A DNA stretch of 23,611 bases from CAYZXU01 sp964482535. GTDB taxonomy: Bacteria; Desulfobacterota; Desulfobacteria; Desulfobacterales; BuS5. The stretch spans positions 1 through 23,611 of the forward strand of contig CAYZXU010000028.1 of the NCBI GenBank assembly GCA_964482535.1, given 5' to 3'. The notes below the pieces were generated by a model. That model worked only from the letters and a program-made list of their open reading frames with translations, was not told where the DNA came from and did not search any database. The stretch's first letter is position 1. Every line of letters begins with the position of its first letter. Positions 7,738 to 14,671 of the stretch are shown here, in pieces. Position numbers and translations under genes: made by a program.

Positions 7738-9212
7738 CTTGAGATGCTTTTATTTATACATACAAAAAAAACCGTGTCTTCCAATACAAGTTTCGGATTC
7801 TCCCCTGATTTCATGCGTAAATCCGATTTGTTTATAAATACGAGATCTGCAAGAAGCTCATCTTTTGTAAAATTATCGGATTTTCTGAATATTTGATAAA
7901 CAGGGTAGGGGTTTCCGGGGTTTTTAGCTATAACAAGATCTGATGAAATTTTTGCCTTTGCCGGTTTCTTTTTTTTCTTCTTCTCGGAAGGGTCATCATC
8001 TTCTTCAGGGGAAAAATTTTTTTCCCATTCCGCAAACCGGTTTAAAAGCGCCTGGTCATGCTCTTTTATCAGGGGTATAATTTTATTTTTAAAGTCATTA
8101 TACTGGACACTCCTGTTCCATATAGTTCCATTGGAGTTTTCAATAAAATCTTTAACGATTAGAAGCTTTCTAATCTGGTTTGTCATTGCAGCGAGGAGCT
8201 GCAGGGGATGACTGATTTCACCGCCGGCCAGGAGTGAATTTAAGTAAAAAACAGCATTCTCTGTGTTACGGTCTGTGACAGCATTGGTAAATTCATATAT
8301 GGGGTCTTTTTTTGTACGCTTTAAAACCTGATTGACATCATCTGTTGTTATTTTTTCCCGGTTTCCGATATAAACTACAAGTTTCTGAAGATTGTTGCAG
8401 AATGTTCGCAAATCAAAGCCGGTCATCTCACTCATTGCTCTAAATGCTGCCCCGTCTATTTTTTTCCCACCCTCAGCCAGGATCTCTTTTGCTTTTTCCC
8501 TCAGTACTCCTTCCTGAGCTGTTTTATCAACCCTGCGCTCTCCTTTTGGAACAGAGCAGTCTATAATAATCCCTTTTTTTTTAATTGTTTTAAATAAAAG
8601 CCGTCTCTTATCAACCATGTCCGTGGTGATAATTAAATGATTTCCTTCAGGAAAACCTTTTTCAACAGCCTGTTGCAGCGCATTGCCCGTGTCTTTTGCT
8701 TCGGGTATGGCAAGACCGCCGGTAATACAATATTTTATAATATCATCAAACCACTTTACATCATTCCCAAACTGAGCTTCTATTTTTAATGCCTTTTTCC
8801 TGTTCTGCCTGCTTATATCCTCATAGCCAAGATGTAAAAGACCAAGGAGGTTTAGAATAAGCCTTGCGCCTTTTTTAATATTATTTTCATCACAGGCTTT
8901 TTTTGCCTTTTCCAAAATAATTCCATGATCCTGCTTTGAATAGAATATTTTTGAATCTGTTATCCCAACTACCTTTGTGCCAGGCATAAGGGAGTACGTG
9001 TTGACACGTTGCACTGCATCATAAATATTTTCATTTGCTCCGTCTATGGGTTCATAGTTGAATTTTTTTTGTTCCCCCGGGAGCAGAAAATCCAAAATGG
9101 AATTGAGGGCTGATTTATAGAGCATCTCTTCTCCGTAAATCAGGCATACAGGGTAAAATTTTGAGGATTGATCCAGATATTTATTTAATTCTTTGTAAAT
9201 TATTTCGGGCAT
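7734..9212 (-). CDS. holA: DNA polymerase III subunit delta (clamp-loader subunit)
   Basis: Delta opens the beta sliding clamp as part of the clamp loader. The N-terminal domain has the family's VCLIYGEEMLYKSAL (22-36) segment. The C-terminal half has the HolA pattern AMSEMTGFDLRTFCNNLQKL, then DDVNQVLKRT, then DPIYEFTNAVTDRN, and HPLQLLAAMTNQIRKLL. At 492 residues it is well above the usual 330-350. The excess is mainly an insertion after residue 90 or so (about 90-175, helical and basic) and a Lys/Asp-rich low-complexity patch near 415-440. It starts 6 nt after lgt ends. Its stop codon is shared with the hsdR start, so the restriction cassette is fused to its 3' end. The identification is by family pattern. 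Confidence 0.82.
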   Translation of the reverse strand: MPEIIYKELNKYLDQSSKFYPVCLIYGEEMLYKSALNSILDFLLPGEQKKFNYEPIDGANENIYDAVQRVNTYSLMPGTKVVGITDSKIFYSKQDHGIILEKAKKACDENNIKKGARLILNLLGLLHLGYEDISRQNRKKALKIEAQFGNDVKWFDDIIKYCITGGLAIPEAKDTGNALQQAVEKGFPEGNHLIITTDMVDKRRLLFKTIKKKGIIIDCSVPKGERRVDKTAQEGVLREKAKEILAEGGKKIDGAAFRAMSEMTGFDLRTFCNNLQKLVVYIGNREKITTDDVNQVLKRTKKDPIYEFTNAVTDRNTENAVFYLNSLLAGGEISHPLQLLAAMTNQIRKLLIVKDFIENSNGTIWNRSVQYNDFKNKIIPLIKEHDQALLNRFAEWEKNFSPEEDDDPSEKKKKKKPAKAKISSDLVIAKNPGNPYPVYQIFRKSDNFTKDELLADLVFINKSDLRMKSGENPKLVLEDTVFFVCINKSISR

Positions 9213-9218
9213 GGGAGT

Positions 9219-9989
9219 TTACAGGTTATGTTTTTTTCTGTTGCTTAAAATAATTATCATAACAAGGGCTGTCAGCGCAAAGCAGCAGCCTATTACCTGG
9301 GCTGAAGATAAAAGGCCAAAGAAAGTTTCGCCTCTAAAATCGCCCCGGAAAAATTCGATAATAAAACGGGTTGCTCCGTATAACAACACATAAAGCCAGA
9401 AAATATGCCCGTCAAATTTTTTTTTGTTTTTGAAAAACCATAGAAAACTGAATATGCAAAGGTTGCCCAAGGCATGATAAAGCTGTGTGGGATGAAGGTA
9501 AACACCTGTGGGCGCAAGAGATTCAGGTGAAGTAAAAACAACTGACCAGGGCAGATCGCAGCTTTTCCCATAACAGCATCCTGCTGAAAAACAGCCCAGT
9601 CTTCCAAAAAACTGACCTGCTGCAAGGCTGGGTGCCAGAATGTCCATGGTTTTTGTTATCTTCATCTTTTTTTGTTTTATATATATTATGGAGACGATGA
9701 GCGCAAAAATAAAACCGCCGTAAAATACAAGCCCCCCGTGCCATATTTTAAATATTTCCAGGGGGTTTTCTGTAAAAAATTTTAAATTTACAGTTATGTA
9801 AAATAACCGCGCGCCGATTATAGATGAAATTAAAATATAAAAGGCAAGATCCATGATTTTTTCAGGATCTTCACCCATCCTTTTTGCCTCATGTTTTGCG
9901 ATAAAAATACCCGCCAGAAACCCGAGAGCCACAAAAAAGCCATAGGTTCGTATATGAAGACAGCCTATATGTATAAGTGTTGGATGCAT
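9219..9989 (-). CDS. lgt: Prolipoprotein diacylglyceryl transferase
   Basis: Lgt is an inner-membrane enzyme. It transfers diacylglycerol from phosphatidylglycerol to the lipobox cysteine of pre-lipoproteins. I start it at MHPTLIHIG (ATG at 9989), the normal Lgt N-terminus. A longer frame from 10037 would add 16 residues and overlap lspA. Family signatures are present: IRTYGFFVALGFLAG, IWHGGLVFYGG, the active-site stretch GQFFGRLGCFSAGCCYGKSC, HPTQLYHALGN, and RFIIEFFRGD near the C-terminus. About seven hydrophobic segments are visible, as expected. It lies 10 nt after lspA, so the two successive steps of lipoprotein maturation are encoded together. The ribosome site is weak, and coupling to lspA is likely. 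Confidence 0.93.
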   Translation of the reverse strand: MHPTLIHIGCLHIRTYGFFVALGFLAGIFIAKHEAKRMGEDPEKIMDLAFYILISSIIGARLFYITVNLKFFTENPLEIFKIWHGGLVFYGGFIFALIVSIIYIKQKKMKITKTMDILAPSLAAGQFFGRLGCFSAGCCYGKSCDLPWSVVFTSPESLAPTGVYLHPTQLYHALGNLCIFSFLWFFKNKKKFDGHIFWLYVLLYGATRFIIEFFRGDFRGETFFGLLSSAQVIGCCFALTALVMIIILSNRKKHNL

Positions 9990-9999
9990 ACTGTTTTTT

Positions 10000-10518
10000 T
10001 TATTCTGGAAGCCTGCCGGATAAAATGTGCAAAGCAAAAATAGTCATGCCTATTGAAATAGCGCTGTCTGCAACATTAAAAGCCGGCCAGTGAAGATTTT
10101 TTATATAAAAATCTAAAAAATCCACTACTTTTCCCATGCGAAGCCTGTCAATGAGGTTACCTGCTGCGCCGCCTAAAATCATTGCCAGACCCGTTAAAAG
10201 CATTTGATGTGTTTCCGGTGTTTTTAAATAAAAATATAAAACCATGCCTGCTGCCAGCAATGAGACAACGATAAAAAGCAGGGCTCTAATCACCGGACCC
10301 TGGTTTGCCATTAACCCGAAGGCTCCTCCGGGGTTGAGAAGATGTGTCAGATTGAAAAAACCCGGCACTATTTCAACAGTGTGATAAAGGGGCAGATAGT
10401 GCTCGACTGCAAATTTGGTGACCTGATCAATTAATATGACCAGACCTGCAATAAAAATGAGCTTTAGATATTTACCCCTTTTGTTGGAAACCGACCGGTC
10501 CTTTAGATCATGATTCAA
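10000..10518 (-). CDS. lspA: Lipoprotein signal peptidase (signal peptidase II)
   Basis: LspA is a membrane aspartyl peptidase that removes the signal peptide after Lgt has modified the cysteine. The 172 residues carry four hydrophobic segments. The conserved motifs are VILIDQVTKF (27-36), LNPGGAFGL (61-69), GGAAGNLIDRLRMGKVVDF (116-134) and FNVADSAI (147-154). The conserved aspartates at 124, 133 and 151 include the catalytic pair. The ATG at 10518 overlaps the end of ileS by 11 bp, and lgt follows after 10 nt. The ileS-lspA pairing is common in proteobacteria. No irregularity is visible. Confidence 0.96.
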   Translation of the reverse strand: MNHDLKDRSVSNKRGKYLKLIFIAGLVILIDQVTKFAVEHYLPLYHTVEIVPGFFNLTHLLNPGGAFGLMANQGPVIRALLFIVVSLLAAGMVLYFYLKTPETHQMLLTGLAMILGGAAGNLIDRLRMGKVVDFLDFYIKNLHWPAFNVADSAISIGMTIFALHILSGRLPE

Positions 10519-13318
10519 GATTTTCTATAACCCCCAGGCACCGGCTGCAAATAGCAGGATGTTCGCTGCTGTCCCCCACGGAAATATCATATATCCAGCA
10601 CCTCTCGCATTTTTTCCCCTTTGCAGGTTCAATGAGAATTGATATCTCTTCAGAACCGCTTTCTTTATCATCTTTGCTGTTCTGAATGGGTTTATTATCT
10701 TTAATCAGATTAACATTGGAAACTATAAAAACAGATTTTAAATCTTTTGCATATGGAAAAAGAATATCATAAATTTCTTCTTGTGCGCTGATTATAACAG
10801 ACGCGTCGAGAGAATGACCTATCTTTTTTTTTGTCCTTGCCTCTTCAAGAGACTTTGTAACCTGGCCTCTGACATTGATAATCCTTTCCCATCTTGCAGC
10901 CAGTTCAGTATTAATCCATGTATCATTTATCTTGGGCAGTTGGGCAAGATGCACGCTGTCTTCCCTGTCTTTTTTGCCCGGCATGTACGACCACATCTCT
11001 TCTGCGGTAAATGCCATTATTGGAGCCATGATTCTTATAATCGTATCAAGCTGAAGGTGCATAACGGTCAGTGCGCTTCTTCTTTCCGTTGATTCAGTCG
11101 CCGAGGTGTACAGCCTGTCTTTTAAGATATCAAGATAAAATGCGGAAAGATCAAGTGTGCAGTAATTATAAAGCGCATGGTAAATGACATGAAACTCATA
11201 GGTATCATAGGCTGCAAGCGCTTTTTTTGTCAATTCCTGAAGCTTGTGAAGGGCGAATTTGTCAATATCCGGCATTGATTCATATGCGACCATATCTTTT
11301 TCAGGATTAAAATCATTCAGGTTGCCCAGAATAAATCTGCCAGTATTTCTGATTCTTCTGTAGGCATCACTGAGCTGTTTTAAAATATTTTCAGAAATGC
11401 GTATATCGTCTTTGTAGTCCGATGCGGCAACCCACAGGCGCAGGATTTCTGCTCCGTACCTGTCAATAATCTTTTTCGGGGCAATAACATTTCCAATGGA
11501 TTTGGACATTTTTTTACCCTTTGCATCTACAACAAACCCATGGGTCAGCACAGATTTATATGGAGCCGCATTTCGGGTGCCCACTGCAGTGAGGATTGAG
11601 CTGTGAAACCAGCCCCTATGCTGATCGCTGCCTTCAAGATAAAGATCCGCAGGCCATCTCAGGTTTGGGCGCTGTTCAAGTACTGCGGCATGGCTTACTC
11701 CTGAATCGAACCACACGTCGAGTATATCCTCTTCCCTGCCAAAAGATTTGCCGCCGCATTTTTGGCACTCAGCTCCGTCATAGATGAGTTCCTCTGTATC
11801 TTTTTCAAACCAGATATCTGCGCCGAATTTTTCAAACAAAGCATATACATGGTCTATAGCCTTTTGATTAATATGTATTTCACCGCAATCTTTGCAATAA
11901 AACAGTGCAATGGGAACGCCCCAGGAGCGCTGCCTTGAAACGCACCAGTCCGGCCGGTTTTCAATCATGCCATAGATTCTGTCTCTGCCCCATTGGGGAA
12001 TCCATTTTACATTATCTATTTCGGCAAGTGTTTTTTTTCTTAAATCAGTTTTGTCCATGGATATAAACCACTGGGGAGTTGCCCGGAAAATAACAGCTTT
12101 TTTGCAGCGCCAGCAGTGCGGGTAGGAATGTTTTAAACCTCCTGATGCCAGCAGAGAACCGTTTTCCTGTAATTTGGCGATAATCTCTTTGTCTGCCTTA
12201 AATACAAACTGACCTGAAAAAAAATCTGCCTCATCTGTGAAACATCCCCTGTCATCCACAGGAGAAAGAGGTTCCAGATCATATAGAAGAGAGACCTCAT
12301 AATCTTCACGGCCGTGCCCGGGGGCTGTATGAACACAACCTGTTCCGGTATCCAGGGTTACATGCCTTCCAAGGATAAGCATGGATGTTCTGTCATAAAA
12401 TGGATGAAGGCATTCTTTGCGTTCAAGAATAGAAGCATTAAATTCAGCGATAGTTGAATAATCATCAAATCCAAATGTTTCCATGCAGTTCGCAACAAGC
12501 TCTTTTGCAAGTATTAATATCTCCCCATTGCCGTTATCAACCGCCGAATATATAAAATCGGGGTGCAGACATACCGCAAGATTTGCAGGAAGAGTCCACG
12601 GGGTTGTTGTCCATATGACAACAGAGACCTTTTTGCCTGATAGTCCAGGTATCTCGGATCCGAGATCATCTTTTAAAGGAAATTTAACAAAAATTGAAGG
12701 GGATTTTTCATCCGCATACTCTATCTCTGCTTCAGCCAGGGCTGTTTTACAACTGCAACACCAGTATATCGGTTTTTTACTCTTAAAGAGGCTTCCTTTA
12801 AGAGCAAATTTGCCGCATTCAGCAGCAATGGTTGCTTCATATTTATAATCCATGGTGAGATAGGTATTATCCCACTCGCCCATTACTCCAAGCCTTTTAA
12901 ATTCATCACGCTGGATATCGACATACTTTTCCGCATATTCTCTGCATAACCTGCGGATTTCGGTTCTGGTTTTTTCCTTCTTTTTTTTTCCAAGCTTCTT
13001 GTCAACATTATGTTCAATGGGTAGACCATGGCAATCCCAGCCGGGCACATATTCTGCATTAAATCCTGACATCTGTCTGGAACGGACAATAATATCCTTT
13101 AATATTTTATTTAAAGCCGTGCCCATATGGATATTGCCGTTTGCATATGGAGGGCCGTCGTGCAGAATAAACTGCTCCCTGTCTTTGGAAACAGTTCTTA
13201 TTTTTTTATATAATCCGTCTTTCTCCCATGATTTTAATTGCTCAACTTCACGCTTGGCCAGCTTGGCCTTCATGGGAAACTTGGTAGACGGGAGGTTAAG
13301 AGTATTTTTATAATCCAT
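10508..13318 (-). CDS. ileS: Isoleucyl-tRNA synthetase
   Basis: It charges tRNA-Ile with isoleucine in the cytoplasm and includes an editing domain that clears mischarged valine. The 936 residues are normal bacterial length. The class I signatures are HMGT in the context YANGNIHMGT (64-67, the HIGH motif) and KMSKS (603-607). The WTTTPWTLPAN editing-domain motif lies near 235-245. The C-terminal zinc ribbon has Cys904, Cys907, Cys924 and Cys927. The ATG at 13318 has a GGAGG ribosome site 5 nt upstream and a plausible sigma70 promoter about 40 nt upstream. It heads the series lspA, lgt, holA and, by read-through, possibly the whole restriction cassette. No T-box leader is seen, as expected outside Gram-positives. 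Confidence 0.97.
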   Translation of the reverse strand: MDYKNTLNLPSTKFPMKAKLAKREVEQLKSWEKDGLYKKIRTVSKDREQFILHDGPPYANGNIHMGTALNKILKDIIVRSRQMSGFNAEYVPGWDCHGLPIEHNVDKKLGKKKKEKTRTEIRRLCREYAEKYVDIQRDEFKRLGVMGEWDNTYLTMDYKYEATIAAECGKFALKGSLFKSKKPIYWCCSCKTALAEAEIEYADEKSPSIFVKFPLKDDLGSEIPGLSGKKVSVVIWTTTPWTLPANLAVCLHPDFIYSAVDNGNGEILILAKELVANCMETFGFDDYSTIAEFNASILERKECLHPFYDRTSMLILGRHVTLDTGTGCVHTAPGHGREDYEVSLLYDLEPLSPVDDRGCFTDEADFFSGQFVFKADKEIIAKLQENGSLLASGGLKHSYPHCWRCKKAVIFRATPQWFISMDKTDLRKKTLAEIDNVKWIPQWGRDRIYGMIENRPDWCVSRQRSWGVPIALFYCKDCGEIHINQKAIDHVYALFEKFGADIWFEKDTEELIYDGAECQKCGGKSFGREEDILDVWFDSGVSHAAVLEQRPNLRWPADLYLEGSDQHRGWFHSSILTAVGTRNAAPYKSVLTHGFVVDAKGKKMSKSIGNVIAPKKIIDRYGAEILRLWVAASDYKDDIRISENILKQLSDAYRRIRNTGRFILGNLNDFNPEKDMVAYESMPDIDKFALHKLQELTKKALAAYDTYEFHVIYHALYNYCTLDLSAFYLDILKDRLYTSATESTERRSALTVMHLQLDTIIRIMAPIMAFTAEEMWSYMPGKKDREDSVHLAQLPKINDTWINTELAARWERIINVRGQVTKSLEEARTKKKIGHSLDASVIISAQEEIYDILFPYAKDLKSVFIVSNVNLIKDNKPIQNSKDDKESGSEEISILIEPAKGKKCERCWIYDISVGDSSEHPAICSRCLGVIENLES

Positions 13319-13356
13319 TGAATCCTCCGAAAAGATTGTTTTTTATCAAACTTTTT

Positions 13357-13385
13357 AAATTACTCTCCGACCCTGTGTATGTCAA
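13357..13385 (-). promoter_or_regulatory. Putative sigma70-type promoter for ileS
   Basis: On the minus strand, TTGACA (13380-13385) is followed after 17 nt by TAATTT (13357-13362). The expected start of transcription is about 30 nt ahead of the ileS ATG. The -35 box is a perfect consensus and the -10 is weak. It is the best candidate in the 141-bp gap upstream of ileS. Confidence 0.45.
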
Positions 13386-13459
13386 GAAATTTGAACGACT
13401 CTTAAGTCTTCTGATTTAAAAAAAGAGGGGAGGTGAAAGCAAATATTTTTTTATACGTC

Positions 13460-13861
13460 TTAATCTGACTTGATCGATTTTTGACAGTTTGAAAGGGCGA
13501 GATAAAATGCGCCCACAGCGAGTTCAGCGCAATGGACCTCTTCGGGCTGCAGGGTCTCAAGGTATTCAACTACAGCTTCAGGATTAATACTCCAGGCTTC
13601 ATCAACTGTTTTACCTTCTGCCATGCATGCAACTACATTACCGCAGGCATTCGTATTCATGCATCCGTTAATATTAAAAGATGCTGATATAATGCTACTA
13701 TCTTTCAAAGTTAAAAAAAATTCAACCGTGTCACCACATTCACCTGTCTTTATGCCATATCCATCAGGATTCTCAATAATTTCACGCTTATCCCTGCTAA
13801 GCGCCATTTCAAGATAATGTAAAGAATGATCCTGCCAAAAATTAAATTTTTTGCCTTTCAT
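13460..13861 (-). CDS. IscU/NifU N-terminal-type iron-sulfur cluster scaffold protein
   Basis: The 133-residue protein resembles IscU/NifU-N scaffolds, on which Fe-S clusters are built before transfer. The three ligand-type cysteines are in GECGDTVEF (41-49), NGCMNTNACGN (64-74) and EVHCAELAVGAF (107-118). The C-terminal HCAELA matches the HCSxLA pattern of the family. The N-terminal FNFWQDHSLHYLEMAL is typical of a delta-proteobacterial variant found outside isc operons. It lies upstream of ileS on the same strand, separated by 141 bp that hold a promoter, so it is probably its own unit. An AGGAGG is present but 17 nt from the ATG at 13861, unusually far. No better in-frame start is evident. 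Confidence 0.8.
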   Translation of the reverse strand: MKGKKFNFWQDHSLHYLEMALSRDKREIIENPDGYGIKTGECGDTVEFFLTLKDSSIISASFNINGCMNTNACGNVVACMAEGKTVDEAWSINPEAVVEYLETLQPEEVHCAELAVGAFYLALSNCQKSIKSD

Positions 13862-13912
13862 GTTAATTTTTTTAAAAACCTCCTGTAAAAAAACCCTGAC
13901 CCTGCATGATCT

Positions 13913-14242
13913 TTAAGCAAGGGCATAGGAAAGATTTATGTTAGCTTCACTTTGTTTCTTGGGATGTATTATAATATCTATATCTTGATCCAAGGCACAC
14001 AAAAAAGAAAACAGACGTTCCATCGAAAAACCGTCAAGCTTACCATTTCGAAGAGCAGATATTTTAGGTTGGCTAACTTTTAAGATAGCCCCAGCTTCTT
14101 TTTGTGTTAACTTTCTTTCCTCAATAATATCGTAAAGCATTGAGGCTATTTTAGCTTTTGCAAGCCGATCTTCTGGATTATCTAATCCTAACTCTTTGAA
14201 AACATTACCCGAATCTTTTTTAAATTTTATATTATTCTTCAT
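13913..14242 (-). CDS. XRE-family (HigA-like) antitoxin, now without an intact toxin
   Basis: The 109-residue protein has an XRE-type helix-turn-helix at about 36-75: DIIEERKLTQKEAGAILKVS followed by QPKISALRNGKLDGFSMERL. It ends in the hydrophobic strand IDIIIHP typical of HigA-like antitoxins paired with RelE/Gp49-type toxins. Such antitoxins bind the operator of their own operon. An AGGAG ribosome site (14250-14254) sits 7 nt before the ATG. Upstream, the expected toxin gene is reduced to a scar (14232-14358), but the palindromic operator ahead of it is retained. The protein may therefore still act as an autoregulator or as an antidote to a related toxin elsewhere. That role is inferred. 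Confidence 0.82.
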   Translation of the reverse strand: MKNNIKFKKDSGNVFKELGLDNPEDRLAKAKIASMLYDIIEERKLTQKEAGAILKVSQPKISALRNGKLDGFSMERLFSFLCALDQDIDIIIHPKKQSEANINLSYALA

Positions 14243-14358
14243 TTTTTTTCTCCTGAGCTAATATTTGTGCTTTATGAAGCCTTTTTCTAATAAGTTCGAT
14301 ATCCAGCTTGGGAGTTTTGATAGGAACTAACAATTTATTTTATGTCCTTTGTATTCAT
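14232..14358 (-). pseudogene. Deletion scar of a RelE/HigB (Gp49-like) toxin gene
   Basis: Two pieces remain. An ATG at 14358 starts MNTKDIK and stops at once. In another frame, about 30 codons begin NKLLVPIKTPKLDIELIRKR and end with a stop at 14232-14234, overlapping the antitoxin start. The K-T-P-K-x-x-I-E-L-x-x-K-R pattern matches the C-terminal helix of Gp49/HigB-type toxins, which normally precede this kind of antitoxin. The central catalytic region of roughly 70 codons is missing. An internal deletion that left promoter, start and tail would explain the arrangement. The family match is from memory. Confidence 0.55.
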
Positions 14359-14364
14359 AATAGC

Positions 14365-14388
14365 ATATATCCCATATTGGGGATATAT
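14365..14388. promoter_or_regulatory. Palindromic operator ahead of the toxin-antitoxin remnant
   Basis: ATATATCCC (14365-14373) and GGGATATAT (14380-14388) form a perfect 9-bp inverted repeat with a 6-nt spacer. It lies just upstream of the residual toxin ATG on the minus strand. Position and shape fit an operator bound by the XRE antitoxin dimer. The binding is inferred. Confidence 0.6.
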
Positions 14389-14460
14389 ATACAAGACATA
14401 ATTTTTTGAGCGAATCTTTAAAATCGGTAATGTTCGGTCAGGTTTTTGCATAAATTTTGG

Positions 14461-14490
14461 TTGACAATTTATCTGCTAATCGGGTATAGA
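14461..14490 (+). promoter_or_regulatory. Putative sigma70 promoter for the repeat-protein/exbB/exbD/tonB operon
   Basis: TTGACA (14461-14466) is followed after 18 nt by TATAGA (14485-14490). Transcription would begin near 14497. The nearest gene on the plus strand starts at 14672, with a strong intrinsic terminator in between, so the promoter drives an attenuated leader or a small RNA. Confidence 0.6.
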
Positions 14491-14497
14491 TACTTAT

Positions 14498-14530
14498 ATG
14501 TCAGCAAGAAGCTGTGTTTGTAAAAAATAA
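14498..14530 (+). other. Possible 10-codon leader peptide (MSARSCVCKK)
   Basis: An ATG lies almost exactly at the predicted transcription start and opens a 10-codon frame with two cysteine codons. It is followed 30 nt later by an intrinsic terminator. A leaderless attenuator peptide is conceivable, but such a short frame arises easily by chance. Confidence 0.2.
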
Positions 14531-14560
14531 AAAACAATAATTAAATTAATCAGTTAATAA

Positions 14561-14620
14561 AGCCAGGAAGGTTTAAAAAGGCCGAAGAATGCCTTGTAAA
14601 TCTTTCTGGCTTTTTTTTTT
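14561..14620 (+). terminator. Strong intrinsic terminator or attenuator in the operon leader
   Basis: AGCCAGGAAGGTTT (14561-14574) pairs with AAATCTTTCTGGCT (14598-14611). This is a 14-bp stem with two G-U pairs, and its loop can form a small GGC/GCC hairpin. Ten T residues follow at once (14611-14620), with a second T-tract at 14625-14631. It lies between the promoter at 14461 and the start codon at 14672. It therefore either ends a leader RNA of about 125 nt or controls entry into the operon. Confidence 0.8.
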
Positions 14621-14671
14621 GGGCTTTTTTTGTTTTCAGAAACCGATAATACTTTAAAACGGGTTTTTAAT

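Noticed and set aside
9293..9625. Second minus-strand frame overlapping lgt (also 9523-9744)
   Set aside because: Shadow frame of a clearly identified lgt with all its conserved motifs.
13319..13459. T-box or other riboswitch ahead of ileS
   Set aside because: The gap is only 141 bp, shows no T-box sequence or specifier structure, and contains an ordinary promoter pattern.
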